Source: an uncultured Desulfobacterales bacterium (GTDB lineage Bacteria > Desulfobacterota > Desulfobulbia > Desulfobulbales > Desulfocapsaceae). Taken from it: DNA of 64,000 bases. Numbering within the stretch: the stretch's first letter is position 1; every line of letters begins with the position of its first letter. The position numbers were made by a program, and so were the translations under genes. The notes beneath the pieces are model-generated. The model saw only the letters and a list, made by a program, of their open reading frames with translations. It searched no databases and was not told the origin of the DNA. Positions 25,618 through 33,770 of the stretch are shown in pieces. Location: the NCBI GenBank assembly GCA_937915545.1, contig CALGIJ010000007.1:44246-108245 (forward strand). The letters run 5' to 3'.

Positions 25618-26589
25618 TCAGTGCGCCTCCTCGATGCAGATGGTGCGCCGCAGCATCGCCTGCACCGTCCTGACGATCAATACGACGATCACCGTGGTCA
25701 GTACCCCAAGGAGGACAGCGCCGCTCCAGGCGAAGAAGACCTTGCCGCTCTCCTTGGCCATGAGCAGGGTGGCAATGGTCAGCGCGGCGATGGGGAAAGA
25801 GTAGGCCCACCACGAGAGGAAGAACTTCAGCTTGAGGAAGATCGACAGCTGCGAGAGCAGCAGGAGGAAGAAGAACACGGCGATATAGTAGAAGATAGTG
25901 CCACTGTGGCCGATGGATGCGGTGAGGTTGAACCACGACAGCAGGGCCACCGCCGGCGGGGCGATGAAGATGAACAACGTCGGCATGAGGCGCTCGGGCA
26001 GGCTCTGGTGGAAGATGAGGCGGTAGAAGATGATGGCGGTGAGGATCGGCCAGAAGAACAGGCCGACGCTATAGAAGAACCATGAGATCTCCACCGCCCC
26101 ATGCTGCACACCGGCAATGGGCACGAGGATGTTGCCGACCACGGGAATGAACCAGGCGGGGTTGAGGTGCTTGATATCGAAGGTGGTCTTGTGGATCCAC
26201 GAGGAGAGCACGTAGAGGGTGAAGACGAAGTGCAGGCCGCTGCCGAAGCTCCATAATGCCAGCGAGAAGCCCTTGCTCAGGGGCAGGTAGGCGATGGAGA
26301 GGAGAATCAGGCCGATGGAGACGGTGGGCAGAAAGGCGATTTTTACCGGGTGGGTGAGCTCGGCGCGAACTTCCTCCGGATAGCGGATGATCTTGGCGAC
26401 GTAGGAGGCGATGAAGACCACGAATAACGCCGAGGTCACCGCCACCAGCGGCGTGCTGACCGCAAAGGGCAGGAGGAAGATGTGTTCGGCGCGGCTCCAG
26501 GCGATGGAGAAGCCGGCCATGCCCATGATGACGGCAAACCAGGAAATCGGGAAGTACTTGAGGCGGGGGCCTTCAGGGGGGGTGTTCAT
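25618..26589 (-). CDS. TDT-family (TehA/SLAC1-like) anion channel or transporter
   Basis: A 323-residue membrane protein with about ten helices. The first helix carries ISWFAVIMGMAGFSIAW, the family's N-terminal signature. HPVKIAFLPTVSIG and PAWFIPVVGNILVPI are other conserved loops. Relatives include the bacterial TehA channel, plant SLAC1 (nitrate/chloride channel) and yeast sulfite and malate transporters. A good AAAGGAG site precedes the ATG. It is divergent from the nap operon; SLAC1-type proteins pass nitrate or sulfite, so a role in anion balance during nitrate respiration is possible but unproven. Confidence 0.9.
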   Translation of the reverse strand: MNTPPEGPRLKYFPISWFAVIMGMAGFSIAWSRAEHIFLLPFAVSTPLVAVTSALFVVFIASYVAKIIRYPEEVRAELTHPVKIAFLPTVSIGLILLSIAYLPLSKGFSLALWSFGSGLHFVFTLYVLSSWIHKTTFDIKHLNPAWFIPVVGNILVPIAGVQHGAVEISWFFYSVGLFFWPILTAIIFYRLIFHQSLPERLMPTLFIFIAPPAVALLSWFNLTASIGHSGTIFYYIAVFFFLLLLSQLSIFLKLKFFLSWWAYSFPIAALTIATLLMAKESGKVFFAWSGAVLLGVLTTVIVVLIVRTVQAMLRRTICIEEAH

Positions 26590-27089
26590 CGCTGTGCTCC
26601 TTTGTTCGTGGTGGTGCGGAGCGGTCGTCGCTCTGCGGTTCTTTGGTCGACGCTGGTTCCGCCAATGCCGAAGCTTTGAGAGCCGGGCACTGCGCGGAAT
26701 TGGCCGGAACGTTGCCGGGTGGCGAACAGGGAAGGGGTAGGGGTGCCGCGATCTTGCCGGTGCCTGCCCGGTAGCGACGCCCTGATTTCCCTCTGTCGAG
26801 GCCCGGTTGCGTTCGTTTGCACATAATAGTCACCGGCCGCTGTCTGTTGAAGGGGCTTGTCGAGAAAATTAAGAAAAAACTTAAAAGCTATAACTCTATG
26901 TAAAAAAGCATAAAAACAATTTATGGCCCAGACCGTTCGGCCTTCACAGGGAATATCACAAAGAAGTGCCTTTTTCGGGGAGGACTTGACCTAGGTCAAA
27001 GAGCCTTCCGGTCGTTTGTGGCACCATGGAAATGCAGGGTGAGGATATCCTAGAGTTGCAAGCCGTTCCATGGATGATACGGAGGTCCC
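26590..27089. other. 500-base divergent region between TDT transporter and nap operon
   Basis: No gene seen. An AT-rich stretch at about 26860-26930 contains A-runs. The region holds the palindrome listed separately (26986-26999) and presumably both divergent promoters. TATCCT at 27045-27050 is a possible -10 element for napD. The napD ribosome binding site is ACGGAGG just before its ATG. Confidence 0.5.
26986..26999. promoter_or_regulatory. Perfect CRP/FNR-type palindrome upstream of nap operon
   Basis: TTGACCTAGGTCAA is a perfect 14-base palindrome with half-sites TTGAC/GTCAA. It resembles binding sites of CRP/FNR-superfamily nitrogen-oxide regulators (HcpR or DNR/NnrR type) and differs from the FNR consensus TTGAT/ATCAA by one base per half. 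Its centre lies about 97 bases upstream of the napD start codon, suitable for an activator. No matching regulator gene is in the window. Confidence 0.75.
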
Positions 27090-27332
27090 ATGCCAGTCTT
27101 CAGTTATCTCGCCTTTCCCCGCCCCGGCTCCCGGGAGCGTCTCTGTGCCGCTCTGGCTCTTCTGCCCCACTGTGCCATTCTCCCCGCCACCGACCACGAC
27201 CTGCTGGTGGTGGTGACCGATACCCCGGACGATAACGCCGAAGCGGCGCTGCAGCGGGGCCTGAAGGCCGTGCCCGGGCTGCAGTCGCTCAGTCTCGTCT
27301 TCGGCTCCGATGAACCCCAGGAAAGGATGTGA
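27090..27332 (+). CDS. napD: NapD-like chaperone for the nitrate reductase TAT signal
   Basis: An 80-residue cytoplasmic protein with the ferredoxin-like pattern of NapD (FSYLAFPRPGSRERLCAAL, then a LVVVTDTPDD strand and VPGLQSLSLVF). NapD binds the twin-arginine signal of NapA and coordinates cofactor insertion before export. Sequence similarity is modest; the assignment relies heavily on position. GGAGG precedes the ATG, and the stop lies 8 bases before the napA start codon. Confidence 0.82.
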   Translation: MPVFSYLAFPRPGSRERLCAALALLPHCAILPATDHDLLVVVTDTPDDNAEAALQRGLKAVPGLQSLSLVFGSDEPQERM

Positions 27333-27340
27333 GGCCCCTC

Positions 27341-29659
27341 ATGAAACTCGACAGACGACAATTTCTTGTCAGGGCGGCGACCGGCAGTGCCGTTACCGCG
27401 GCAACGGCGCTCTTTCCCGGCATCTCTTTCGGCGAGTGGCCGAAGATCGCCGAAAATTCCTCGGTGGTTTCCTGGCACAAGGCGCCTTGCCGTTTCTGCG
27501 GCACCGGCTGCGGCGTCCTCGTCGGCACCGTCGGCGGGAGGGCGGTGGCGGTCAAGGGCGACCCCAACAGCAGTGTCAACAAGGGGCTGTGCTGCATGAA
27601 GGGCTATCATTCGGTTCAGGCCCTCTACGGCGCCGACCGCCTCACCAAGGCCAAAATCCGCAAGGATGGCCAGCTGGTCGAGGTGCCCATGGCCGAGGCC
27701 CTCGACCTCGTCGCCAGCAAGCTGCGCGAGACCCGCGAAAAATACGGCAAGGACGCGGTGGCCATCTACGGCTCCGGGCAATGGACCATCCCCGACGGCT
27801 ATGTCGCCAGCAAACTCTTCAAGGGCTGTCTCGGCACCAACAACGTCGAGGCCAACGCCCGGCTATGCATGTCCAGCGCCGTCACCGGCTTCATGACCTC
27901 TTTCGGCATCGACGAGCCGATGGGCTGCTACGAGGATATCGAGCATGCCGACGTCTTCGTCACCTGGGGCAACAACATGGCCGAGATGCACCCGGTGCTC
28001 TTCTCGCGCATGCTGGCCAGCCGCCGGCGCCGCGCCGGGGTCAAGGTGATCGACTTCGCTACCCGGCGTACCCGCACCAGCCAGGCCGCCGACCGCTCGA
28101 TTCTCTTCAGGCCGCAGACCGACCTTGCCGTGGCCAACGCCATCTGCCACGAGATCGTCGCCAATGGCTGGGTCAACGAGGCCTTCGTCGGCGAGCACGT
28201 CTCCTTCCACCGTGGCAAGACAGGCATCGGTTACGGCACCGAGGATCATTTCGCCTTCACCGACGAGGAGCAGAGCATCACCTTCGACGACTATCGCCGC
28301 TTCCTCGCCGACTATACCCCGGAGAAAGTGGAGAAGATCTCCGGCGTTCCGGCCAAGGACATCAAGTATCTCGCCGCTCTCTATGGCGACCCGGCCCTCA
28401 AGGTGGTTTCCTTCTGGTGCATGGGCATGAACCAGCACACCCGCGGCACCTGGATGCAGAACCTCGTCTACAACATCCACCTGCTCACCGGCAAGATCTC
28501 CCAGCCCGGCAACGGGCCCTTCTCCCTCACCGGGCAGCCCAGCGCCTGCGGCACGGTGCGCGAGGTCGGCACCCTGACCCACGCCCTGCCTCATGGCACG
28601 GTCAGCAACGAGCATGACCGGCAGATGGCGGCGGAGATCTGGGGGGTCCCGGTGGCCAATATCGACCCCCGCCCCAGCTACCATACGGTGGAGATGTTTC
28701 GCGCCCTCGATCGCGGCGACATCAAATTCCTGTGGATCCAGGTGACCAACCCCATGGTCACCCTGCCGAACCTCAGGCGCTACCGCAACGGCGCGCTCAA
28801 GGAGGACCGCTTTGTGGTGGTCTCCGACGTCTACCCGACCCCGACCACTGATATCGCCGACGTCATCCTGCCCTCGGCGCTGTGGGTGGAGAAGGAGGGC
28901 CTCTTCGGCAACTCGGAGCGTCGCACCCAGCATTGGCAGAGGGCGGTGGAGCCTCCCGGCGAGGCCATGTGCGACACCTGGCAGCTCATCGAGGTGGCGC
29001 GCCGCCTCGGCTTCGCCGAGCGCTTTCCCTGGAGCCGCGAGGAGGCCATCGAGAAGATCTGGGAGGAATATCGACGTTTCCATGCCGGTCCCAAGCACGA
29101 GATGGCCCCTTACGAGACCCTGCGTGCCCGTTCCGGGGTGCAGTGGCCCTTCGTCGACGGCAAGGAGACCCGCTGGCGCTTCAACGCCGCCCACGACCCG
29201 GCCTGCAGCAACGGCAAGGCCTTCCACTTCTATGGGCAGCGCGACGGCCGTGCCTGGATCTGGGCGCGGCCCTACGAGCCGGCGGCGGAGTCACCCGATC
29301 GTGACTACCCCTTCTGGCTCAACACCGGCCGGGTCATCGAACACTGGCATACCGGCTCCCTGACCAGGCGCGTGCCGGTGCTGCACAATGCCGTGCCTGC
29401 CTCCTATGTCGAGCTCAACCCCGAGGACGCCGCCGCCCTCGGGGTGGTCAACGGCGAGAAGGTGCGCCTCGTCTCGCGGCGCGGGGAGCTGGTCCTGCCG
29501 GCGCAGATCAACGGCCGCGGTCTGCCGCCGCGCGGCATGGTCTTCGTGCCGTTCTTTGACGAGAGCCTGCTCGTCAACGAGGTCACCCTCGATGCCTTCT
29601 GCCCCATCTCGAAGCAGCCCGATTATAAAAAATGCGCGGTCAGAGTGGAGAAAGCCTGA
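27341..29659 (+). CDS. napA: Periplasmic nitrate reductase catalytic subunit NapA
   Basis: A 772-residue Mo-bis-MGD oxidoreductase. The TAT signal is RRQFLVR at residues 5-11. The [4Fe-4S] ligands are Cys50, Cys53, Cys57 and Cys85 (CRFCGTGC and CMKG). The molybdenum ligand is Cys176 in RLCMSSAVTGF, which separates NapA from selenocysteine or Cys formate dehydrogenases and from Asp-ligated NarG. It reduces nitrate to nitrite in the periplasm using electrons from the cytochromes encoded downstream. A GTG at 27329 could add four residues, but the ATG at 27341 fits the signal peptide. Its stop overlaps the next ATG (TGATG). Confidence 0.95.
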   Translation: MKLDRRQFLVRAATGSAVTAATALFPGISFGEWPKIAENSSVVSWHKAPCRFCGTGCGVLVGTVGGRAVAVKGDPNSSVNKGLCCMKGYHSVQALYGADRLTKAKIRKDGQLVEVPMAEALDLVASKLRETREKYGKDAVAIYGSGQWTIPDGYVASKLFKGCLGTNNVEANARLCMSSAVTGFMTSFGIDEPMGCYEDIEHADVFVTWGNNMAEMHPVLFSRMLASRRRRAGVKVIDFATRRTRTSQAADRSILFRPQTDLAVANAICHEIVANGWVNEAFVGEHVSFHRGKTGIGYGTEDHFAFTDEEQSITFDDYRRFLADYTPEKVEKISGVPAKDIKYLAALYGDPALKVVSFWCMGMNQHTRGTWMQNLVYNIHLLTGKISQPGNGPFSLTGQPSACGTVREVGTLTHALPHGTVSNEHDRQMAAEIWGVPVANIDPRPSYHTVEMFRALDRGDIKFLWIQVTNPMVTLPNLRRYRNGALKEDRFVVVSDVYPTPTTDIADVILPSALWVEKEGLFGNSERRTQHWQRAVEPPGEAMCDTWQLIEVARRLGFAERFPWSREEAIEKIWEEYRRFHAGPKHEMAPYETLRARSGVQWPFVDGKETRWRFNAAHDPACSNGKAFHFYGQRDGRAWIWARPYEPAAESPDRDYPFWLNTGRVIEHWHTGSLTRRVPVLHNAVPASYVELNPEDAAALGVVNGEKVRLVSRRGELVLPAQINGRGLPPRGMVFVPFFDESLLVNEVTLDAFCPISKQPDYKKCAVRVEKA

Positions 29660-30345
29660 TGAACAGCAAAGAGCGAACCATTGTCGGGTTTTGGGGCCTG
29701 CTGGCGCTGTCCGGCCTGGCCGGTCTGGCCTGGGCGGGAAGCGGGCAGGGGGAGCCAGGTGGGGCAGGGTCTTACGCCGAAGTGGCGGCTCACGGGCAGC
29801 CGGAGCAGTTCGACCACCAGAGCGGCAAGATTTATCGCGCCGGTCGCGAAATTCCCGAGGCGCAGCTTGCCGGAGAAGCCGGGACCCGCACCCTGGCGCA
29901 GTTCTATCGCCTGCGCCAGTATCCCGGCTCGCCGCCGGTCATTCCCCATGGGGTCGCGGCGGCCTTTGCCACCACGGACGGCAACTGCCTCGCCTGCCAC
30001 GGCAAGGGAGGGTACAGCGCCGAGCATCGCGCCTTCGCCCCGGTCACCCCTCACCCGGAGAACAGCCTCTGCTTCCAGTGCCATGCGGCGACCACGTCGG
30101 CCAAGCCCTTTGTCGACTCCACCTGGCGGTCCCTGCCGCCGCCGCGCCTCGGCAACTCGTCCCTCGGCGGCTCCCCGCCCACCTCTCCCCATGGCCTGCA
30201 ATTGCGCGAGAACTGTATCGCCTGCCATGTCGGACCGGCGGCGGTGGCCGAGATCCGCGTCACCCATGCCAGTCGCGGCAACTGTCGGCAATGCCATGTG
30301 GTGGCGCAGCCGCAGGAAGTATTCCGCGAATTCACGCGCCAATGA
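29659..30345 (+). CDS. Tetrahaem NapB-like cytochrome c (duplicated NapB module)
   Basis: A 228-residue periplasmic c-type cytochrome with a signal peptide (residues 1-26). It has four CxxCH haem sites: CLACH, CFQCH, CIACH and CRQCH. The first pair with following AKPFVDSTW matches dihaem NapB, the small subunit that feeds electrons to NapA. The second pair looks like a shortened copy of the same unit. Canonical NapB has only two haems, so this is an extended form. The start overlaps the napA stop by one base, indicating tight coupling. Confidence 0.85.
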   Translation: MNSKERTIVGFWGLLALSGLAGLAWAGSGQGEPGGAGSYAEVAAHGQPEQFDHQSGKIYRAGREIPEAQLAGEAGTRTLAQFYRLRQYPGSPPVIPHGVAAAFATTDGNCLACHGKGGYSAEHRAFAPVTPHPENSLCFQCHAATTSAKPFVDSTWRSLPPPRLGNSSLGGSPPTSPHGLQLRENCIACHVGPAAVAEIRVTHASRGNCRQCHVVAQPQEVFREFTRQ

Positions 30346-30367
30346 GCGCTTTCCGGGGAGGGCTGCG

Positions 30368-30994
30368 ATGAACGGAAATACTCTTGTCAGGGCCGGTCGA
30401 AGCTGTCTGCTGGCGGTGGCCGCCCTCGCCGTGGTGGCGGGGGCCGCGCTCTGCGCCGGCGGCGGACCCTCCTTTCTCGAGGAGATCAAGGCCCATGAAG
30501 AGAAGATCGACAAGGGCGGGCCGGTGGCGGTGTCCCCGGTGACACGGCCGGTGGTGGAGGCCCGGGAACCTTACCAGGGCGGCACTTTCGCGGTCCTCGC
30601 CCGCAAGGGGGAAATAGGCCGCTATCCCTGCAGCAGCTGCCATGGCAAGGGGCGGGTCCTGGTCAACAATGGCCTGCAGCTCACCCATGGCGATGTGGTC
30701 GTCAACCACGGCCGCGAGGGCAACAGCCTCTCCTGCATCGACTGCCACCACCCCGAGGACCGCGATGCCCTCGAGGACAAGAAGGGCAACCGCATCGATT
30801 TCGACCACAGCTATCAGCTCTGCGGCCAGTGCCATTTCCGCCAGAAACGCGACTGGCTGGGCGGGGCCCATGGCAAACGGGTGGAATACTGGGCGGGGGA
30901 TCGGGTGGTCTACAACTGCACCACCTGCCACAACCCCCACAGCCCGCGTTTCGCCCAGCGTTTTCCGGCCACCTATGCCGTTCCCCTGCCATGA
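30368..30994 (+). CDS. Tetrahaem periplasmic cytochrome c of the nap operon (NapM-like)
   Basis: A 208-residue cytochrome with a signal peptide (residues 1-30) and four CxxCH sites: CSSCH, CIDCH, CGQCH and CTTCH. Extra His residues are available as distal ligands. There is no membrane anchor, so it is not a NapC/NirT-type quinol dehydrogenase. Desulfovibrio nap operons encode a multihaem NapM in a comparable place; similarity to NapM is inferred from haem content and context only. GGGGAGGG precedes the ATG. It probably carries electrons between the membrane module and the NapAB-like pair. Confidence 0.85.
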   Translation: MNGNTLVRAGRSCLLAVAALAVVAGAALCAGGGPSFLEEIKAHEEKIDKGGPVAVSPVTRPVVEAREPYQGGTFAVLARKGEIGRYPCSSCHGKGRVLVNNGLQLTHGDVVVNHGREGNSLSCIDCHHPEDRDALEDKKGNRIDFDHSYQLCGQCHFRQKRDWLGGAHGKRVEYWAGDRVVYNCTTCHNPHSPRFAQRFPATYAVPLP

Positions 30995-31006
30995 CGAGGA
31001 GGTCCC

Positions 31007-31957
31007 ATGTCTGCTACCGACCAGGGCCAGCCAGGCCAACATCCCCTTGACGACCAAACCAGCCGCCGTGCCTTTCTCAAGGGCGTTGCGGCCGGTTCCG
31101 CCGCCTTCATGGCCCTGGGCTGCGTGCCCGGGGCGGCATCGGCTGCCGGCGGCGAGCTGCGCCTCAGGTGGCAGGAATTCTTCAAGAAGAACTACCGTCT
31201 GATGACCGAAGAGGAGCGGCGCGAGACGGTGGCGCGTCTCGAACGGCTCGCCGCGGTCGACGAGGGCCTGCAGGTGAGCATCGGCTGCGAGCCGCCCCTG
31301 CCCAGGGTGCTCTTCGGTTACGCCTTCAACATTACGCGCTGCGAGGGTTTTATGGAGTGCGTCACCGCCTGTATCAAGGAAAATAACCTCGACCGCCGCA
31401 GTCACACCCAGTATATCCGCATCTTCGAAATGGAGCCCGGCCATCTCGACCCCAGCGCCGGCGATGGCCGCTTCTTTCATGAGGTCCCGGTGGAGAACAA
31501 ATTCTACATGGGCACGCAGTGCTTCCACTGCGAGAATGCCCCGTGCACCAAGGCCTGCCCGACCCGCGCCACCTGGAAGGAACCCGACGGCATCGTCGTC
31601 GTCGACTACGACTGGTGCATCGGCTGCCGCTACTGCCAGGCCGCCTGCCCCTATTTCGGGCGGCGTTTCAACTGGGCCAAGCCCGAGGTGCCGCAGCAAG
31701 AGGTGACGGCGCAGCAGCATTACCTCGGCAACCGACTGCGCCCCAAGGGCAAGATGGAGAAATGCACCTTCTGCATCCAACGCACCCGCAAGGGGCGGCT
31801 GCCGGCCTGTGTCGAGGCCTGCCCTACCGGGGCGCGGGTATTTGGCAATCTGCTCGACCCGGACAGCGAGATCCGCTACGTGCTGACCCATAAGAAGGTC
31901 TTCCGGCTCAAGGAAGAGCTCGGGACCGAACCGAAATTCTGGTATTTCATCGACTGA
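31007..31957 (+). CDS. TAT-exported multi-[4Fe-4S] ferredoxin subunit (NrfC/DsrO/HmcB-like)
   Basis: A 316-residue periplasmic iron-sulfur protein. The TAT signal is SRRAFLKG (residues 19-26). Four cluster-binding segments follow: CEGFMECVTAC, CFHCENAPCTKACP, CIGCRYCQAACP and CTFC...CVEACP. In the first segment the second Cys position is Phe, so that cluster may be [3Fe-4S] or have a non-Cys ligand. It is the electron-transfer partner of the membrane protein encoded next, as in NrfCD, DsrOP and HmcBC. It occupies the place NapG has in other nap operons but is closer to DsrO/HmcB in layout. Confidence 0.88.
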   Translation: MSATDQGQPGQHPLDDQTSRRAFLKGVAAGSAAFMALGCVPGAASAAGGELRLRWQEFFKKNYRLMTEEERRETVARLERLAAVDEGLQVSIGCEPPLPRVLFGYAFNITRCEGFMECVTACIKENNLDRRSHTQYIRIFEMEPGHLDPSAGDGRFFHEVPVENKFYMGTQCFHCENAPCTKACPTRATWKEPDGIVVVDYDWCIGCRYCQAACPYFGRRFNWAKPEVPQQEVTAQQHYLGNRLRPKGKMEKCTFCIQRTRKGRLPACVEACPTGARVFGNLLDPDSEIRYVLTHKKVFRLKEELGTEPKFWYFID

Positions 31958-31968
31958 GGGGGAGAGGC

Positions 31969-33183
31969 ATGGGCACTGGCAGCAAAAAGAACCTGACAAC
32001 CTTCATCGTCGACGTGGTGCGCTGCAACCTCCGCGGCGGCCTGGCCTATGGACTGTTCTGCCTGGCCCTCCTCGCCTGCATGGGACTCGGCATCTACGCC
32101 TATTCCTTCCAGGCGCGCTTCGGCCTGGCGGTGACCGGCATGAACGATATCGTCAGCTGGGGCTTCTACATCTCCAACTTCACCTTCCTCGTTGGCGTCG
32201 CCGCCGCCGCGGTGATGCTCATCCTGCCCGCCTATGTCTTCCACGACGCCAACTTCCACCGGGTGGTGATCATTGGCGAGGGGGTGGCGGTGGGTGCCCT
32301 GGTGATGTGCCTGACCTTCATCGCCGTCGACCTGGGCGGCCCCTTGCAGGCCTGGCACCTCATCCCCGGGATCGGCATCTTCAACTTCCCTTCGTCGATC
32401 CTCGCCTGGGACGTGCTGGTGCTTAACGGTTACCTGCTCCTCAACGGCCTGGTGCCGGCCTATATCCTCTACTGCCACTATCGCGGCAGGGAGGCGAAGG
32501 AAAAATTCTACCGTCCCTTCGTCTTCCTCTCCATCTTCTGGGCTTTTTCCATCCATATGGTCACCGCCTTCCTCTACCAGGGACTGCCGGCACGGCCATT
32601 CTGGAACAACCCGCTGCTGGGGCCGCGCTTTCTCGCCTCGGCCTTCGCCGCCGGCCCGGCGGTCATCACCCTGATCCTCGCGGTGATCGACAACTTCACC
32701 CGCTATGCCATCGACCGCAGCGTCTTCAACAGGCTGCGGCTGATCATCGTCGTCTCGGCGCTGATCAACCTGATCATGCTCTTTTCCGAGATCTTCAAGG
32801 AATTCTATTTCCCGACGCATCACTCGAGTTCGGCCGTGTATCTCTTCTTCGGCATGGACGGCCACGATGCCCTGGTGCCGTGGATCTGGACCTCCATCGG
32901 CCTCAACCTCCTCGCCACCTTCGTGCTCGCCCTCAACCCCGGCAAGAATAACCCCAGGGTGCTGCTGCCGGCCTGCGCCGTGCTCTTTGTCGCCATCTGG
33001 ATGGAGAAAGGCATTGGCCTCATCGTCCCCGGTTTTCTGCCCTCGCCCCTCGGGGAAGTTGTCGATTATCTGCCTAGTTGGGTGGAACTTTCAGTTACTC
33101 TTGGAATTTTCGCCCTCGGCGTGACGGTGATTTCCTGGCTCATTCGCGCCGCCTTGATCATCGAAGAGCAATATCACCGCTGA
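31969..33183 (+). CDS. NrfD/DsrP/HmcC-like quinol-interacting membrane protein
   Basis: A 404-residue integral membrane protein with about ten helices. GFYISNFTFLVGVAAAAVML and WMEKGIGLIVPGFLPSPLGE with YLPSWVEL near the C-terminus are typical of the DsrP/HmcC branch of the NrfD family. These proteins exchange electrons between the quinone pool and a periplasmic ferredoxin subunit. Here it would oxidise menaquinol and feed the ferredoxin, the cytochromes and NapA, replacing NapC or NapGH. Last gene of the operon. The stop codon is followed by a 587-base non-coding stretch. Confidence 0.92.
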   Translation: MGTGSKKNLTTFIVDVVRCNLRGGLAYGLFCLALLACMGLGIYAYSFQARFGLAVTGMNDIVSWGFYISNFTFLVGVAAAAVMLILPAYVFHDANFHRVVIIGEGVAVGALVMCLTFIAVDLGGPLQAWHLIPGIGIFNFPSSILAWDVLVLNGYLLLNGLVPAYILYCHYRGREAKEKFYRPFVFLSIFWAFSIHMVTAFLYQGLPARPFWNNPLLGPRFLASAFAAGPAVITLILAVIDNFTRYAIDRSVFNRLRLIIVVSALINLIMLFSEIFKEFYFPTHHSSSAVYLFFGMDGHDALVPWIWTSIGLNLLATFVLALNPGKNNPRVLLPACAVLFVAIWMEKGIGLIVPGFLPSPLGEVVDYLPSWVELSVTLGIFALGVTVISWLIRAALIIEEQYHR

Positions 33184-33770
33184 ACGGATGGCGGGGGAGA
33201 AGCCTATATTTGACACTTCCTTTCTCCGCACTGCCATCCCCTGTGCATCTTTCTTTCATGAATGGCTGGAAATTCCAGCCATTCCCCCGCCAATAGCGGT
33301 TCCCAGAGACCTTTCCCGGCCTTCGGCGATTCTTCCTGACAGTCGGGGAGGAACAATGGCGGGGAGGCTAAGGCCTTCACTGTTCCTCTTGCTCGACTGA
33401 GAGGCAACGGCCGTAGCTTTCCCTTCTTACCCATTTCTGGACGTTCAGCCTTTGCCTCCCAACGAGCCTCTGCCAGGGGGCAAATTTTCCGGCCATCAGC
33501 GGAAATCCGCGGTAAATTGCTTGTTCCGCTGGGGGAAGGAGTGATGGATTTGCCACATATACAAAATTTTACCTAACCTATTAAATACCCTACATAATGC
33601 GAAAAAGTAAGAATATACAGATATATGTGGCGATTTATACGATTTTAAACAAAGGCTTTGCCTCCTTGGCGAATAAAAAAATGCTGGACAGAATGGTGCG
33701 GTGATCTAATAATTGTCGATGAAATTCTCGGCCTTTCCCTAAACGTAAAAATACTATAAAGGAATGCACC
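33184..33770. other. 587-base intergenic region with hairpins and an AT-rich block
   Basis: No gene supported. GAATGGCTGGAA-A-TTCCAGCCATTC (33260-33284) is a perfect inverted repeat that may terminate the nap operon, although no T-run follows. TGGCGGGGGA (33189-33198) can pair with TCCCCCGCCA (33283-33292). From about 33540 the sequence becomes strikingly AT-rich up to the H-NS start, in contrast to the rest of the window. It contains the 10-bp inverted repeat GCCACATATA (33552-33561) / TATATGTGGC (33622-33631). This AT block probably holds the H-NS promoter and an autoregulatory site. Confidence 0.55.

Noticed and set aside
29659..30994. NapC/NirT-type quinol dehydrogenase among the two cytochromes
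   Set aside because: Both have cleavable signal peptides and no N-terminal membrane anchor typical of NapC, so they are called soluble periplasmic cytochromes.
33260..33284. 12-bp palindrome after the nap operon as a terminator
   Set aside because: The stem is strong but there is no T-run after it on the plus strand and it is 77 bases from the stop codon, so I describe it within the intergenic entry and do not call a terminator.
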